Of a stretch of 64,000 nucleotides of DNA, positions 38,625-47,664 are shown one piece after another; position 1 is the first letter of the stretch; each line of letters starts with the position of its first letter. Under the pieces are notes generated by a model. That model made no database searches and was not told the DNA's origin. It saw nothing but the letters and a program-made list of their open reading frames with translations. Origin of the DNA: Microvirga guangxiensis (lineage in GTDB: Bacteria; Pseudomonadota; Alphaproteobacteria; Rhizobiales; Beijerinckiaceae); NCBI RefSeq assembly GCF_900102135.1, contig NZ_FMVJ01000006.1, positions 62,001-126,000 on the forward strand, given 5' to 3'. Made by a program: the position numbers and the translations under genes.

Positions 38625-40036
38625 TTGCAAGACAAGAAGGTCAAGGAAGCGTGTTGTCCTGGATGCCTCGGATCGAGGCGGGGAGCGGCCCCAAATATTT
38701 GGCTATCGCCGAGGCTTTGTCGGCCGACATCAGGTCCGGCCGTCTTGCACCAGGTTATCGTCTCCCGCCGCAGCGCCTGCTGGCGAAAGAATTGGGGGTG
38801 GATCTCACGACAGTGACCCGTGCCTTCAACGAAGCGCGGCGAATGGGATTGATCGAGGCCAACACGGGGCGGGGAAGCTTCGTCAGCGGAAAGATGCGAA
38901 GGCCGGAGATCATCGCATCCTCCGAAGCGCCCATTGTCGACTTGAGCATGAACATGCCTCCTCAGCCTGAGGAAGCGAAGCTGCAAGAGCGAATCCAGGA
39001 TGGAATCGCAAGTGTTCTCTCATCGCCGCAGGGACTTCTTCACCTGCATTACCAGGAGAGCGTCGGCGCAAGGCCGGATCGGATTGCCGCTGCCCAATGG
39101 CTTCTGCCAAGGTTAGGGGAGACTGCAATCGATCGCATCGTGGTGACCGGCGGGGCTCAGACGGCGCTCTATGCCATCGTGCGTATCTTGGCCCAGCCCG
39201 GCGAAGCGATCTGCGTTCCCGGTCTCACCTATCCGGGGCTTCGAGCCATTGCCGAGCAGCTCAAAGTGAGGCTGGTCCCGGTGGCGATGGACGAGGAGGG
39301 GCTAGTTCCCGCTGCCCTGGAGGAACTCTGCCAGCGCGAGGCGCTGAGGGCAGTTTATTGCGTTCCGACCATTCACAACCCCACCACTTTCACAATGTCT
39401 CACAAGCGGCGTGAAATGGTGGCGGAGGTCGCGCTTCGCAATGGAATTGCGATCGTCGAGGACGACGCCTATGGCGTTCTTCCTGCCCAAGCCCCAATGC
39501 CTATTGCTGCGCTCGCCCCCGAGATCACGTGGCACATCGCCACCCTGTCCAAGTGCGTCACCCCCGCTTTGCGCACGGCCTATGTGGTCACGCCGGGTTT
39601 GTCCGATACGCTGCGCCTTGCGGCGGAGATCCGAGCGATGGCTCTCATGATGCCGCCCCTCATGTCGGCCCTGGCTTCGAAATGGATCATCGACGGCACG
39701 CTGGACGCCATCACAACGGCCATTCGGCGGGAGAGCGCCGTCCGTCAGTCCATCGCGCGCCGGATTCTCCAAGGCCTTGAGTTTCAGGCCAATCCAGAGG
39801 GACATCATATCTGGCTTACCCTGCCTGAGCGCTGGCGGAGGGCCGATCTCAATATACATGCGCGGCAATCGGGCCTTGCCTTGGTGCCGAGCGAGGCTTT
39901 TGCCGTAGGGCCAGCGCCGGATGCGATCCGCCTCTCTCTTGGGGCTGCTCAGAGCCATGCCGTTCTGGAGCGCGGCCTCAAGGTGCTGGCAACCGTCCTT
40001 TCCCATGGTCCCAGCACCCTATCCTCGATTGTGTAA
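38603..40036 (+). CDS. MocR/PdxR-like regulator (GntR HTH fused to aminotransferase fold)
   Basis: The 477-residue protein starts with a GntR winged helix (YLAIAEALSADIRSGRLAPG, LPPQRLLAKELGVDLTTVTRAF, LIEANTGRGSFV) and continues with a fold-type I aminotransferase domain (VTGGAQTALYAIVRIL, PTIHNPTTFTMS, EDDAYG, and a lysine in LSKCVTPALRTAY at the PLP position). Such proteins sense PLP or amino compounds and activate or repress neighbouring genes. Only the DUF983 gene is divergent from it. The start codon lacks a ribosome binding site; ATG 38612 is an alternative. Confidence 0.9.
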   Translation: MSSMSHTFARQEGQGSVLSWMPRIEAGSGPKYLAIAEALSADIRSGRLAPGYRLPPQRLLAKELGVDLTTVTRAFNEARRMGLIEANTGRGSFVSGKMRRPEIIASSEAPIVDLSMNMPPQPEEAKLQERIQDGIASVLSSPQGLLHLHYQESVGARPDRIAAAQWLLPRLGETAIDRIVVTGGAQTALYAIVRILAQPGEAICVPGLTYPGLRAIAEQLKVRLVPVAMDEEGLVPAALEELCQREALRAVYCVPTIHNPTTFTMSHKRREMVAEVALRNGIAIVEDDAYGVLPAQAPMPIAALAPEITWHIATLSKCVTPALRTAYVVTPGLSDTLRLAAEIRAMALMMPPLMSALASKWIIDGTLDAITTAIRRESAVRQSIARRILQGLEFQANPEGHHIWLTLPERWRRADLNIHARQSGLALVPSEAFAVGPAPDAIRLSLGAAQSHAVLERGLKVLATVLSHGPSTLSSIV

Positions 40037-40335
40037 CCATTGCATTTCTGAAAAGCGGTCGCCTTCGAGCTTGACGGCGCATTCGTCAGGTAGGTTTTCC
40101 CTTATTCCCAGCGCGTCACGAGCCGGTGATTTGACAAACGCGGCGTTCTGGACAAGCATCGAAGTATCATGTTGAGCTTCGTTTCATTCCCTCGCGGTCT
40201 TCACCGCTCCGGTAATCTCATCGCGGGCAATTAGCCCCGAGCTCAACGCGCATATCGCGCCCCGAGCTCGGGGCGGTTCAAGATACGTAAACCATCGGAA
40301 TCTTGAGGCCGGGTGCATGGCATCCGAGCGGCGAC
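40037..40335. other. Intergenic region with a CCCCGAGCTCGGGG palindrome
   Basis: About 300 bp without a supported gene. GCCCCGAGCTC occurs at 40234-40244 and again at 40259-40269, and the second copy is part of a 14-bp perfect palindrome CCCCGAGCTCGGGG (40260-40273); the two can also pair as an 11-bp stem. The structure may end the MocR transcript or bind a regulator. Confidence 0.5.
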
Positions 40336-40677
40336 ATGCTTCAACAATTCATCGACTTCGTGCTCCGCAGGGCGGAGCCTAAGCCCTTTTATCCAGCAAA
40401 TGCGTCATGTGATCCGCTGCGCGACCATGCGCGTTCGGAAGGATCACAACCCTCATCAGCCTTCCTGGCGCAGATCCTGAGATCGGCGCTCATTCAGAAG
40501 CGCGCTCAGGAACCGGGATATGGTGTCATCCACCGTTCCTCGGATGAGCGTCCACAGGAGCCTCTGCCACAGGATGCAGAGCAGCCCGATGCCAAAATCA
40601 TCCGGTTCGTTCCACGACAGAAGCCGCAAGAGCCACCTCAACCCAAGGACGATGATCCGGGACCGAGCGCAGCGTGA
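40336..40677 (+). CDS. Hypothetical protein upstream of rnk
   Basis: A 113-residue frame from ATG 40336 (a longer version begins at 40303). The start MLQQFIDFVLRRAEPKPFYP looks helical, the middle SSAFLAQILRSALIQKRAQE is an amphipathic helix, and the C-terminus is Pro/Glu/Asp-rich and probably disordered. I do not recognise a family and the ribosome binding site is weak. It lies 36 bp before rnk on the same strand and may be co-transcribed. Confidence 0.45.
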   Translation: MLQQFIDFVLRRAEPKPFYPANASCDPLRDHARSEGSQPSSAFLAQILRSALIQKRAQEPGYGVIHRSSDERPQEPLPQDAEQPDAKIIRFVPRQKPQEPPQPKDDDPGPSAA

Positions 40678-40713
40678 TCTGCCTCCACGTCCTCAACAAC
40701 GGCGAGATTTGAA

Positions 40714-41133
40714 ATGACCAAGAAAACCACAAGCAGGCTCAAGCCTCGCATCACTCTGACAGCCATGGACCATGAGAAGCTGTCAGCGCTTGCTGATGCA
40801 GCCTCGCACACCATGCCGGAGATTGCTGCAGAGCTCGCCGATGAGCTCGACCGCGCGCATGTTCTGCCTAAGGGAAAGCATTCGGTCGATACGGTTTGCA
40901 TGGGGCGCGAAGTTGAGTTTCGCGACGATGTGAGCGGGCGGGTGCAGACGGTGACGCTCGTTTATCCAAATGAGGCCGATATCGCCAAAGGCAGAATCTC
41001 TGTGCTGACCCCCATCGGGACTGCCTTGATCGGCTTGCCGGTCGGAAAGTCGATCGATTGGACGACGCGCAATGGCGACACGAAGCGGCTGACCGTCATC
41101 CAGGTGCGCGAGCCAGCCGCCGTTGAAGAGTAG
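40714..41133 (+). CDS. rnk: Rnk-like regulator with GreA/GreB C-terminal domain
   Basis: The 139-residue protein has a short helical N-terminus (LTAMDHEKLSALADAASHTM) and a GreA/GreB-type C-terminal domain (VDTVCMGREVEFRDDVSG, VTLVYPNEADIAKGRISVL, PIGTALIGLPVGKSIDW). This is the layout of Rnk, a protein related to Gre factors that binds RNA polymerase and was first named as regulator of nucleoside diphosphate kinase. It is short for a Gre factor because the coiled coil is reduced. Confidence 0.9.
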   Translation: MTKKTTSRLKPRITLTAMDHEKLSALADAASHTMPEIAAELADELDRAHVLPKGKHSVDTVCMGREVEFRDDVSGRVQTVTLVYPNEADIAKGRISVLTPIGTALIGLPVGKSIDWTTRNGDTKRLTVIQVREPAAVEE

Positions 41134-41135
41134 CG

Positions 41136-41399
41136 CTACAGCGGAAGGGCCGGGCTGCTGTCCAGTATTTCCCGCTTCTTGATCCAGGAACGATGTTGAA
41201 CCGTCGTTCCTGCGGGGGCAAGCTGAGAACCGTCAGGTTGCATCAGCACCTCGAACGATCCCGGAAGGGTGCCGCCCGGCGTCTCCAGCTTCTGCATCCA
41301 GTTCTGGTGCTGCGAACGCGTTCCGTCTGCTGCGAATGCGCCTCCGGAAACGGCGGCGCCCATCAAAACGATTGAAAAATATGCAATGACGCGCTGCAT
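41136..41399 (-). CDS. Small secreted protein, unknown
   Basis: The 87-residue product has a signal peptide (MQRVIAYFSIVLMGAAVSGGAFA, cleavage before ADGTR) and a 64-residue mature part with two similar segments, HQNWMQKLETPGGTLPG and VQHRSWIKKREIL. No family is recognised. It ends 2 bp from the end of rnk on the other strand. Confidence 0.6.
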   Translation of the reverse strand: MQRVIAYFSIVLMGAAVSGGAFAADGTRSQHQNWMQKLETPGGTLPGSFEVLMQPDGSQLAPAGTTVQHRSWIKKREILDSSPALPL

Positions 41400-41529
41400 C
41401 GGCGTCCCCTATGTTCGAAGCCAGCAATGATTCTTGTGAAGTCTTCAAATGTAGGGTGGACTGCACCGAGGGTCAAAACCGCCGGCGTGCAATTGTCCGT
41501 GATCCCTGCAGGCTGAGCCGAACTCTATT

Positions 41530-43134
41530 TCACTTGAAAAGCGGCAGCATGCGCCCCGGACGCGCTCCCGTAGGCGCGCCATCGCTTACGATAGCCTCTC
41601 CATTCACCCAGACATGGGTGATGCCAGAGGGAAGAAGAGTGGATTCGTCGAAAGTGGCCCTATCGGTCACGCCTTCCTCGAAGAGCACAAGGTCGGCTGT
41701 CATGTCGGGCCGCACGATGCCTCGATCCTGCAAGGAGAAACGCTGCGCTGCAATGGACGTCATGCGCCGCACGGCGTCCTCGATGGAGAACCAGCCCTTG
41801 TCCCGGCGCAAGGGGCCTACGATACGCGGGAAGGTTCCGAATGCGCGTGGATGCGGCTTGGTTCCGGGCCGGGGCAGTCCGTCCGATCCCACCATGTGCA
41901 GCCGGTGGCAGCAGGCGGCATGGAGATCGTTCTCGTCGAGCTGAAAGAGAATGATACCGGTCTGTCCTTCGTCCTCCTCCACCAAGCGGATGAGAAGATC
42001 GTAGGGTTCTATCTTCTCGCGCTCGGCAGCCTGACGCATGTCCAATCCCTCCAGCGCTTTCAGCGACGGATTGTTGACACCGGAAATGCGCACATTCTCC
42101 CAACCGATCAGGGACAGCTTGCTCTGACCGTGAAAAGCCGGGCCTCCGTTTTCCACCCAGCGGCGCAATACGGGGCCGACCTCGGGATCGCGCAGCCGCT
42201 TCTTGAGCTGATCGAGACCGCCTTCGAGAGAGGCAGGCGGCAGCAGCTGCAGAAGATACGTGCTGCCGGCAGGATAGGGGTACATGTCGAAGCTTATGTC
42301 GACGCCTTCCTGCCGCGCCGTCTCCAGGGTTTCCAAGGCGCGTGGAATCTGGCCCCAATTCGGACGTCCCGCCGATTGCAGATGCGACAGGAGACCGGCC
42401 GCGCCGGATTGCCGGAGGATTTCGATAAACTCCTCAATGGAGGCAACAAGCCCATCCTCGTAGCTGCGCACATGCGCCGTCATCAGCCGTCCATGGGCTT
42501 TCACCACTTTCGCGAGCACCACCATCTCGTCGAGAGCGGCGAAGGCGCTTGGCGGGTAAACCAGGCCAAGAGACAATCCGATGGCGCCCTGTGCGAGTTG
42601 CTTGTCGAGCAGCGCCTCCATGGAGGCGATCTCGTCAGGCGTCGCGGCACGGCGTTCATAGCCCATGACAGCTAGGCGCAGGGCCGCGTGGCCCACCAGC
42701 GAGACGACGTTGATTGCAACGCCTTGGTGAAGCCGCTCACGGTAATCGCCAAAATCGTCGAAGATCTCTTCCGGAGCCGTCTGGCCGAGCAGGCCCGAGA
42801 AGTGCTTGCGCAGATCCTCTCGCGACTGCCCGCGTGCAGGGTAGAGCGAGAAGCTGCAATTTCCGACAACGACGGTCGTGACACCCTGCAGTGCCTTTTC
42901 AGGTCTGTCAGGATCACGCAGGCAGATCAGGTCGTCGTGGCAATGGGCATCGATGAAGCCGGGCGCAAGATAGTGGTCCTGGGCATCGACGACGGTCGCG
43001 CTTGCGTCCGCTTTCAGATTAGCGCCGACGCCGGCAATTCTGCCATTGACTACATGCACATCGCCCCGGAACCAGGGGGCTCCGGTGCCATCGATGATCC
43101 GAGCATTTCGGATGATCCAGCTTCGCGTCATCAT
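41530..43134 (-). CDS. D-aminoacylase-type amidohydrolase (N-acyl-D-amino-acid deacylase)
   Basis: The 535-residue metal-dependent hydrolase has the amidohydrolase HxH signature in PGFIDAHCHDDL (His63/His65 counted from the second Met) and the family cysteine in VVVGNCSFSLYP. It ends with the expected TADLVLFEEGVTDRATF and VNGEAIV segments. D-aminoacylases remove the acyl group from N-acyl-D-amino acids. I placed the start at the tandem ATGs 43134/43131 because AGGGAAAG precedes them; the frame extends 42 codons further without support. It is the last gene of the reverse arm of the D-amino-acid-type cluster. Confidence 0.88.
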   Translation of the reverse strand: MMTRSWIIRNARIIDGTGAPWFRGDVHVVNGRIAGVGANLKADASATVVDAQDHYLAPGFIDAHCHDDLICLRDPDRPEKALQGVTTVVVGNCSFSLYPARGQSREDLRKHFSGLLGQTAPEEIFDDFGDYRERLHQGVAINVVSLVGHAALRLAVMGYERRAATPDEIASMEALLDKQLAQGAIGLSLGLVYPPSAFAALDEMVVLAKVVKAHGRLMTAHVRSYEDGLVASIEEFIEILRQSGAAGLLSHLQSAGRPNWGQIPRALETLETARQEGVDISFDMYPYPAGSTYLLQLLPPASLEGGLDQLKKRLRDPEVGPVLRRWVENGGPAFHGQSKLSLIGWENVRISGVNNPSLKALEGLDMRQAAEREKIEPYDLLIRLVEEDEGQTGIILFQLDENDLHAACCHRLHMVGSDGLPRPGTKPHPRAFGTFPRIVGPLRRDKGWFSIEDAVRRMTSIAAQRFSLQDRGIVRPDMTADLVLFEEGVTDRATFDESTLLPSGITHVWVNGEAIVSDGAPTGARPGRMLPLFK

Positions 43135-43144
43135 CTTTCCCTGA

Positions 43145-43642
43145 TCAGACCCGGGGCTTGCCCATCGGGAACGGCATGTAGCCGACAAAGCCGGTGATCT
43201 TCCAGCGTCCGTCGATGCGGGCGCAGAAATAGAGGGTCTGCCAGCTGAGAACCTCGACACCGCCGCCCTTCAAAGCGATGGTCCCGTCGAATTTCTTGTG
43301 GCAGACGGCGGTATCGTCCCTCAGATCGATGTCGCGCATGTTCGTGGCGCGAAACAGGGCGTCGCGGACTGGCTCGTCGTATTCAACCGCCCGCGAAGCC
43401 TTCGCCTGCCGCAGCCACTCGTCGCGGTAGGTTTCCAGATTCGGGAAATCGAGACGCCAGCTATCGGGCAGCTCCGACTTGTGCGCGTGAAGCCCGATGA
43501 AGCCTTCGCGGCGGAAATCGGAATCCACCATGGACCAATCCGCGGCGAGGAAAGCGTCGATGTCGCGCTCGACCAGCATGGTCCAGATTTCGCGGCGATC
43601 CGGATCGGTCTCGGAGAAGGGGTTTTGGGTGTGGGATATCAC
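43145..43642 (-). CDS. NTF2/SnoaL-like small protein
   Basis: The 165-residue cytosolic protein has the shape of an NTF2-like fold: an N-terminal helix with EIWTMLVERDIDAFLAADWSMV, central strands and a C-terminal LSWQTLYFCARIDGRWKITGFVGYMPFP. Members range from isomerases to binding proteins, so no reaction is assigned. It starts with GTG, lies 10 bp upstream of the D-aminoacylase gene and 33 bp after the PLP enzyme gene, hence within the operon. Confidence 0.75.
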   Translation of the reverse strand: MISHTQNPFSETDPDRREIWTMLVERDIDAFLAADWSMVDSDFRREGFIGLHAHKSELPDSWRLDFPNLETYRDEWLRQAKASRAVEYDEPVRDALFRATNMRDIDLRDDTAVCHKKFDGTIALKGGGVEVLSWQTLYFCARIDGRWKITGFVGYMPFPMGKPRV

Positions 43643-43675
43643 GATGGGGTCTCCAGAAAATGAAAATGAACCGCT

Positions 43676-44737
43676 TCAGGCAACCTTGCCGCGAGCGGCG
43701 ACCGCAGCGGTGCCGACGACCTCGTCGCCCCTCACGAATGTCACCTCGTCGAACAGGTTCGTGACCGGGCAGACATGGTTGGGAATGATGCGGACCATCT
43801 CGCTGACCTCCGGCTTCGCCTTTGAATTCGTGAGATCGACAACGCCATGTTCCTCGCTCAGCGAAGCGATGACCGCGTCAGGATATTCCACGATACGGCC
43901 AAAACCCTGAAGACCGAGGGTGTCGCTGGTGAGCGACTTCGAGCCAGTGTCGAGTACCGCCCTGTTGTCCGTGGGGCGTGAGACGACGGTCGCGAGAACC
44001 GTAAGGGCGCAATCCTCGAAGCTGCCAACCCCTTCCTGCACCTGGAAACGGTCGAGGTAGATGTACGTGCCGGGGCGGTACTCCGTGGCTGCGCGGTTCT
44101 CGCCGCTGCGCCACAGGTCCGGCGTTCCTCCCGTCGAGACGGTCTCAGGCGGGAGGCCTGCGTCTTTCAGCAGGGCGGTCGCGCGCTCCAGCCAGGCATT
44201 CGCCTGCGCGGCCATGCCTTTGGCCGGATAGGTCATCAAGCCGGCAAAGCGCAGGCCTTCGGATCCAGCGATGTGCTTGGCGAGCGCAAGCGCTTGCTCG
44301 GGCGTCTGGACACCGACACGTCCGCCGCCCGTATCGCATTCCACGAGCACAGGAAGGATGACGCCGGAGGCGGCAAAGGTCTTCGAGTAGCCGTCGATCG
44401 TGGTGACGCTGTCGGCGATGACCTTGATGGATGCGCGCCTAGCGAGCGCCAGTAGACGCTTCAGCTTGGGAGCTCCCAGAATGTTGTAGGGAAGAAAGAT
44501 GTCGGTGATGCCGGCATCCGCCATGACCTCAGCTTCGCCGATCTTCTGGCAGGTGATGCCGATGGCGCCGAGCTCCATCTGCCGCTTGGCGAATTGAGGC
44601 AGCTTATGCGTCTTGATGTGGGGACGCAGCTTCACCCCGTGCGCATTCGCGTAATCTTGCGCACGCTTGAGATTGGCTTCTACGCGGTCCAGATCGACCA
44701 GCACAATGGGGGTATCGAGTTCATGAATTTTGGTCAT
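43676..44737 (-). CDS. DSD1/D-threonine-aldolase-family PLP enzyme
   Basis: The 353-residue fold-type III PLP enzyme has the PLP-lysine region RPHIKTHK (residues 38-45), the cofactor-phosphate segment around VSTGGTPDL and a metal site typical of eukaryotic-type D-serine dehydratase and D-threonine aldolase: SEEHGVVD and then PNHVCP with His321 and Cys323. Such enzymes dehydrate D-serine (via 2-aminoacrylate) or cleave D-threonine-type substrates. Which one applies cannot be told. RidA in the divergent arm would fit an enamine-producing dehydratase. Confidence 0.87.
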   Translation of the reverse strand: MTKIHELDTPIVLVDLDRVEANLKRAQDYANAHGVKLRPHIKTHKLPQFAKRQMELGAIGITCQKIGEAEVMADAGITDIFLPYNILGAPKLKRLLALARRASIKVIADSVTTIDGYSKTFAASGVILPVLVECDTGGGRVGVQTPEQALALAKHIAGSEGLRFAGLMTYPAKGMAAQANAWLERATALLKDAGLPPETVSTGGTPDLWRSGENRAATEYRPGTYIYLDRFQVQEGVGSFEDCALTVLATVVSRPTDNRAVLDTGSKSLTSDTLGLQGFGRIVEYPDAVIASLSEEHGVVDLTNSKAKPEVSEMVRIIPNHVCPVTNLFDEVTFVRGDEVVGTAAVAARGKVA

Positions 44738-44755
44738 CGCGAAAACTGACTTCTT

Positions 44756-45643
44756 CTAGTCGCCGAGGGGCAATCTGGGATCGTTGACATTCACTGCCGC
44801 CAAGCTGTGCTTGATGCGGCGAAGGCCTTCGAGCACGGCAGGCCCGATGGCCTCCGCCGTGGTCATGGCTATCAGGTCCACGATGGCCATCATCGCATAG
44901 CGGGCGGAGTTGGGTTTGTAGAGGTTGCTGTCCTCCGGCACAGAGAAGGGCAGGAGGATTTCGGCCTCGCGAGCCAGAGCCGATCCCGGTGCGGTGATCG
45001 CAACGGTCTTGGCTCCATAGTGCCGGGAAATTCGAACGGAATCGACCACCGAGGGCGAGTAGCCGGAAATCGAGAAGGCAATCACCATGGTCTCGGGTGT
45101 GGCGACGGAGGCCGTCATTCTCTGCATCTGCCCGTCGCTGTGAGAGATCACAGACAGGCCGAGGCGGAAGAGCCGATTATGAAGCTCCATCGCCATGATG
45201 GAGGAATTGCCGCCGGATCCGTAGGACAGCACTGAACGCGCCGTTGCGATCTGGTCGGCGATCAGGGCGATGGTATCCATGTCGATGCTGGAACGCAGGC
45301 GCTCGATGGCTGTCACGGCATTGCCGCATATGGCGGCCAGGATGCGCTCCTCCCGCTCCTCGCGCTGCAGGGGCGACGGGTTGAGATAACTTCCGCCGAC
45401 CGCCAGGGCCTGCGCGAGATGATACTTGAAGTCGCGAATGCCTTCGCAGCCGAGCGCCCGTGCGAAGCGCGTCACCGTGGGCTCGCTGACGCCCGCACGG
45501 GTGGCAATGTCTGCAATCGGAGCTTTGGACACATACGCAAGATCGCTCAAGACGAGAGACGCAAGCCTGCGCTCCGCCTTGGAGCCGTCCTCGGCCCATC
45601 TGCGAACCCGCGTGATGATGTCCTGGGTCGCCTTCACACTCAT
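44756..45643 (-). CDS. RpiR/MurR-family transcriptional regulator
   Basis: The 295-residue protein has an N-terminal HTH_6 domain (residues 1-77; IADIATRAGVSEPTVTRFARALG) and a SIS sugar-phosphate/ligand domain (about 115-255; ARSVLSYGSGGNSSIMAMEL, AFSISGYSPSVVDSV, KTVAITAPGSALA). Its start overlaps the stop of the ABC ATPase gene by 4 bp (ATGA), so it is translated with the transport and catabolic genes. It probably controls the cluster through the palindrome in the divergent promoter region. The ligand is probably the imported compound or a derivative. Confidence 0.92.
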   Translation of the reverse strand: MSVKATQDIITRVRRWAEDGSKAERRLASLVLSDLAYVSKAPIADIATRAGVSEPTVTRFARALGCEGIRDFKYHLAQALAVGGSYLNPSPLQREEREERILAAICGNAVTAIERLRSSIDMDTIALIADQIATARSVLSYGSGGNSSIMAMELHNRLFRLGLSVISHSDGQMQRMTASVATPETMVIAFSISGYSPSVVDSVRISRHYGAKTVAITAPGSALAREAEILLPFSVPEDSNLYKPNSARYAMMAIVDLIAMTTAEAIGPAVLEGLRRIKHSLAAVNVNDPRLPLGD

Positions 45644-46713
45644 TCTCCCGAAAGGCGCATGCCGGTGGAGGCGTCGAAGAGGTGGACCTTGTCCGGGTCG
45701 ACGGAGAGCTGAAGCGCCTCGCCCGGCGCGGCCGAAATCCGCTCGCGGAAAACAGCACGCACTTCGGAGTCGTCGACGCGCCCGTAGATGTGACTCTCGG
45801 AACCGGTCGGCTCGATGACATCCACCACAAGCCGGATCGGCCCTTCGGGATCAAGCCGGTAATGCTCCGGTCGAATGCCGAGGGTTACGGTGGCTCCGTT
45901 GGGCGCGGAGGTCTCCGCGACCTCAATCATGGTGCCGTCGGAGAGACGGACGAAGGAGGCTTGCGCGGACCTGAGCATCGCTCCATCGATAAAGCTCATA
46001 GACGGCGAGCCGAGGAAGCCGGCGACGAAGAGGTTGGCCGGGCGATCGTAGAGTTCGAGAGGCGTGCCGACCTGCTCGATGCGCCCGCCATTCATGACGA
46101 CGATGCGGTCGGCCATGGTCATGGCCTCGATCTGATCGTGTGTTACATAGACGATCGTGCTTTCGAACTTGTGGTGCAGCGCCTTGATCTCCGTTCGCAT
46201 CTGCACCCTGAGCTTCGCATCGAGGTTCGAGAGAGGCTCGTCGAACAGGAACAGGTCGGGGTTGCGGACGATGGAGCGTCCCATGGCCACGCGCTGGCGC
46301 TGGCCACCGGAGAGTTGTCCAGGGCGCCGGTCGAGATAGGCGCCGAGATTCAGGATCGAAGCGGCGCGCGTCAGCTTCTCTTCCGTTCCCTGTGCCTTTT
46401 CCCGGCGGATGCGAGGCCCGAAGGTGATGTTGTCTCTCACGCTCATGTGAGGAAAAAGCGCATAGGATTGAAACACCATCGAGATGTTGCGCTTCTGAGG
46501 CGGCACCTCGTTGGCACGTTGGCCGCCGATACGGATTTCACCGTCTGAAACGGTTTCCAGTCCGGCGATCATACGGAGCAGGGTGGACTTTCCGCAGCCC
46601 GAGGGGCCGACGAGCACGACGAACTCGCCATCCTCGACCGCGAGATCAATGCCGTGGAGTATCTCGAGTGCGCCATAGCGCTTCTTGACATTGTCGAGCC
46701 GGAGGTCAGCCAT
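45640..46713 (-). CDS. ABC transporter ATPase, UgpC/MalK type
   Basis: The 357-residue ATPase has Walker A GPSGCGKST, the Q-loop region, the signature LSGGQRQRVAMGR, Walker B LFLFDEPLSNLDAKLR and C-terminal TOBE-type domains (RLSDGTMIEVAE, TLGIRPEHYRL), the usual form for carbohydrate-uptake ABC systems. It serves the substrate-binding protein and permeases on the opposite arm, which have no ATPase gene of their own. Confidence 0.94.
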   Translation of the reverse strand: MADLRLDNVKKRYGALEILHGIDLAVEDGEFVVLVGPSGCGKSTLLRMIAGLETVSDGEIRIGGQRANEVPPQKRNISMVFQSYALFPHMSVRDNITFGPRIRREKAQGTEEKLTRAASILNLGAYLDRRPGQLSGGQRQRVAMGRSIVRNPDLFLFDEPLSNLDAKLRVQMRTEIKALHHKFESTIVYVTHDQIEAMTMADRIVVMNGGRIEQVGTPLELYDRPANLFVAGFLGSPSMSFIDGAMLRSAQASFVRLSDGTMIEVAETSAPNGATVTLGIRPEHYRLDPEGPIRLVVDVIEPTGSESHIYGRVDDSEVRAVFRERISAAPGEALQLSVDPDKVHLFDASTGMRLSGE

Positions 46714-46725
46714 CGAAAACTCCGT

Positions 46726-47481
46726 TCACCTGATTGCTTCGATGAAGGGCAGGTTGCCGGCCATCAGGCCGCCATCGACGGGAAGCGTGACGCCCGTGAT
46801 TCCAGCAGACAGAGGGGAGGCGAGGAAGACGGCGGCATTCGCTACATCGACCGGAGAGACCATATGGCCGATAGGGTAGAGACGAGAGACCTTGTCGAGG
46901 ATCTGCGGGTCCTTTTCGATCCGGTGATCCCACGCATGCGTGCGTACGGAGCCGGGGCAGATTGTATTCGAGCGGATGCCATGGACGCCCCACTCGGTCG
47001 CGATGGCGCGGGCATAGGCTACGAGGCCGGCTTTGGCGACCGCATAGGCTGGGTTGCCGAAATGGGCGAGGGCGTTCACGGAGGAGACGAACACAAAGAC
47101 GCCGGAGCCTCTGGCCTTCATGGGCTCGAGGAACGGAGCCGTGAAGTTGCGCACCCCGTTGAGGTTGATGTCGAGCTCGAAGGTCCACGCGCGGTCATCC
47201 ACTTGTTCGAACGTTTCCGCGCGCGTGTAGCCCGCATTGCTGACAAGGATGTCGGGCAGCCCGACTGCCGATTGAATGCGCGCGCAGGCCTGCCTGCACG
47301 CGTCAGGATCGCCGAGATCGAAGATTTCCTTATGGGCGACGTCGAGATGTTCAAGCGCTTCTTCCGAGACGTCGCAGGCAACGACCCTTGCGCCCGCATC
47401 CTGAAAACGCTGAACCATGGTGACGCCAATGCCACCGCCTGCGCCGGTGATTACGGCCAGCTGGCCTTCCAAGCTGTTCAT
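46726..47481 (-). CDS. Short-chain dehydrogenase/reductase
   Basis: The 251-residue enzyme has the NAD(P)-binding TGAGGGIGVTM, the NAG-type motif LVSNAGYTRAE, the active-site Ser in FVFVSSVNAL and YAVAK (Tyr and Lys catalytic), and ends with the GGLMAGNLPF pattern. I chose ATG 47481 because the longer frame adds 14 residues not seen in the family. It is the first gene of the reverse arm and may oxidise or reduce a hydroxyl in the imported compound or its product; the substrate is unknown. Confidence 0.88.
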   Translation of the reverse strand: MNSLEGQLAVITGAGGGIGVTMVQRFQDAGARVVACDVSEEALEHLDVAHKEIFDLGDPDACRQACARIQSAVGLPDILVSNAGYTRAETFEQVDDRAWTFELDINLNGVRNFTAPFLEPMKARGSGVFVFVSSVNALAHFGNPAYAVAKAGLVAYARAIATEWGVHGIRSNTICPGSVRTHAWDHRIEKDPQILDKVSRLYPIGHMVSPVDVANAAVFLASPLSAGITGVTLPVDGGLMAGNLPFIEAIR

Positions 47482-47537
47482 CAACGGCCTGCTCCGAACT
47501 GCTCCAACTTTCGATTTTGCCAAGGCTGGAGCGTTTC

Positions 47538-47606
47538 GTGAAATTTAGCAACATAAATGCCAGGAATATACGCAAAAATTCCCTTGCGTAAGTAATTTTC
47601 TTTCAC
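47538..47606. promoter_or_regulatory. Operator region of the divergent catabolic cluster
   Basis: In the 183-bp gap between the SDR and substrate-binding protein genes, TACGCAA-N8-TTGCGTA (47569-47590) is a perfect 7-bp inverted repeat. Around it lie GTGAAA (47538-47543) and TTTCAC (47601-47606). It is the natural candidate site for the RpiR-type regulator encoded in the cluster. Its half TTGCGT could double as a -35 element. Confidence 0.6.
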
Positions 47607-47664
47607 AACAATGCTATTCGCCGGGCTGCTTTTCTAAGGTGTGCGGCCCTAAGCCAGAGGGAAT

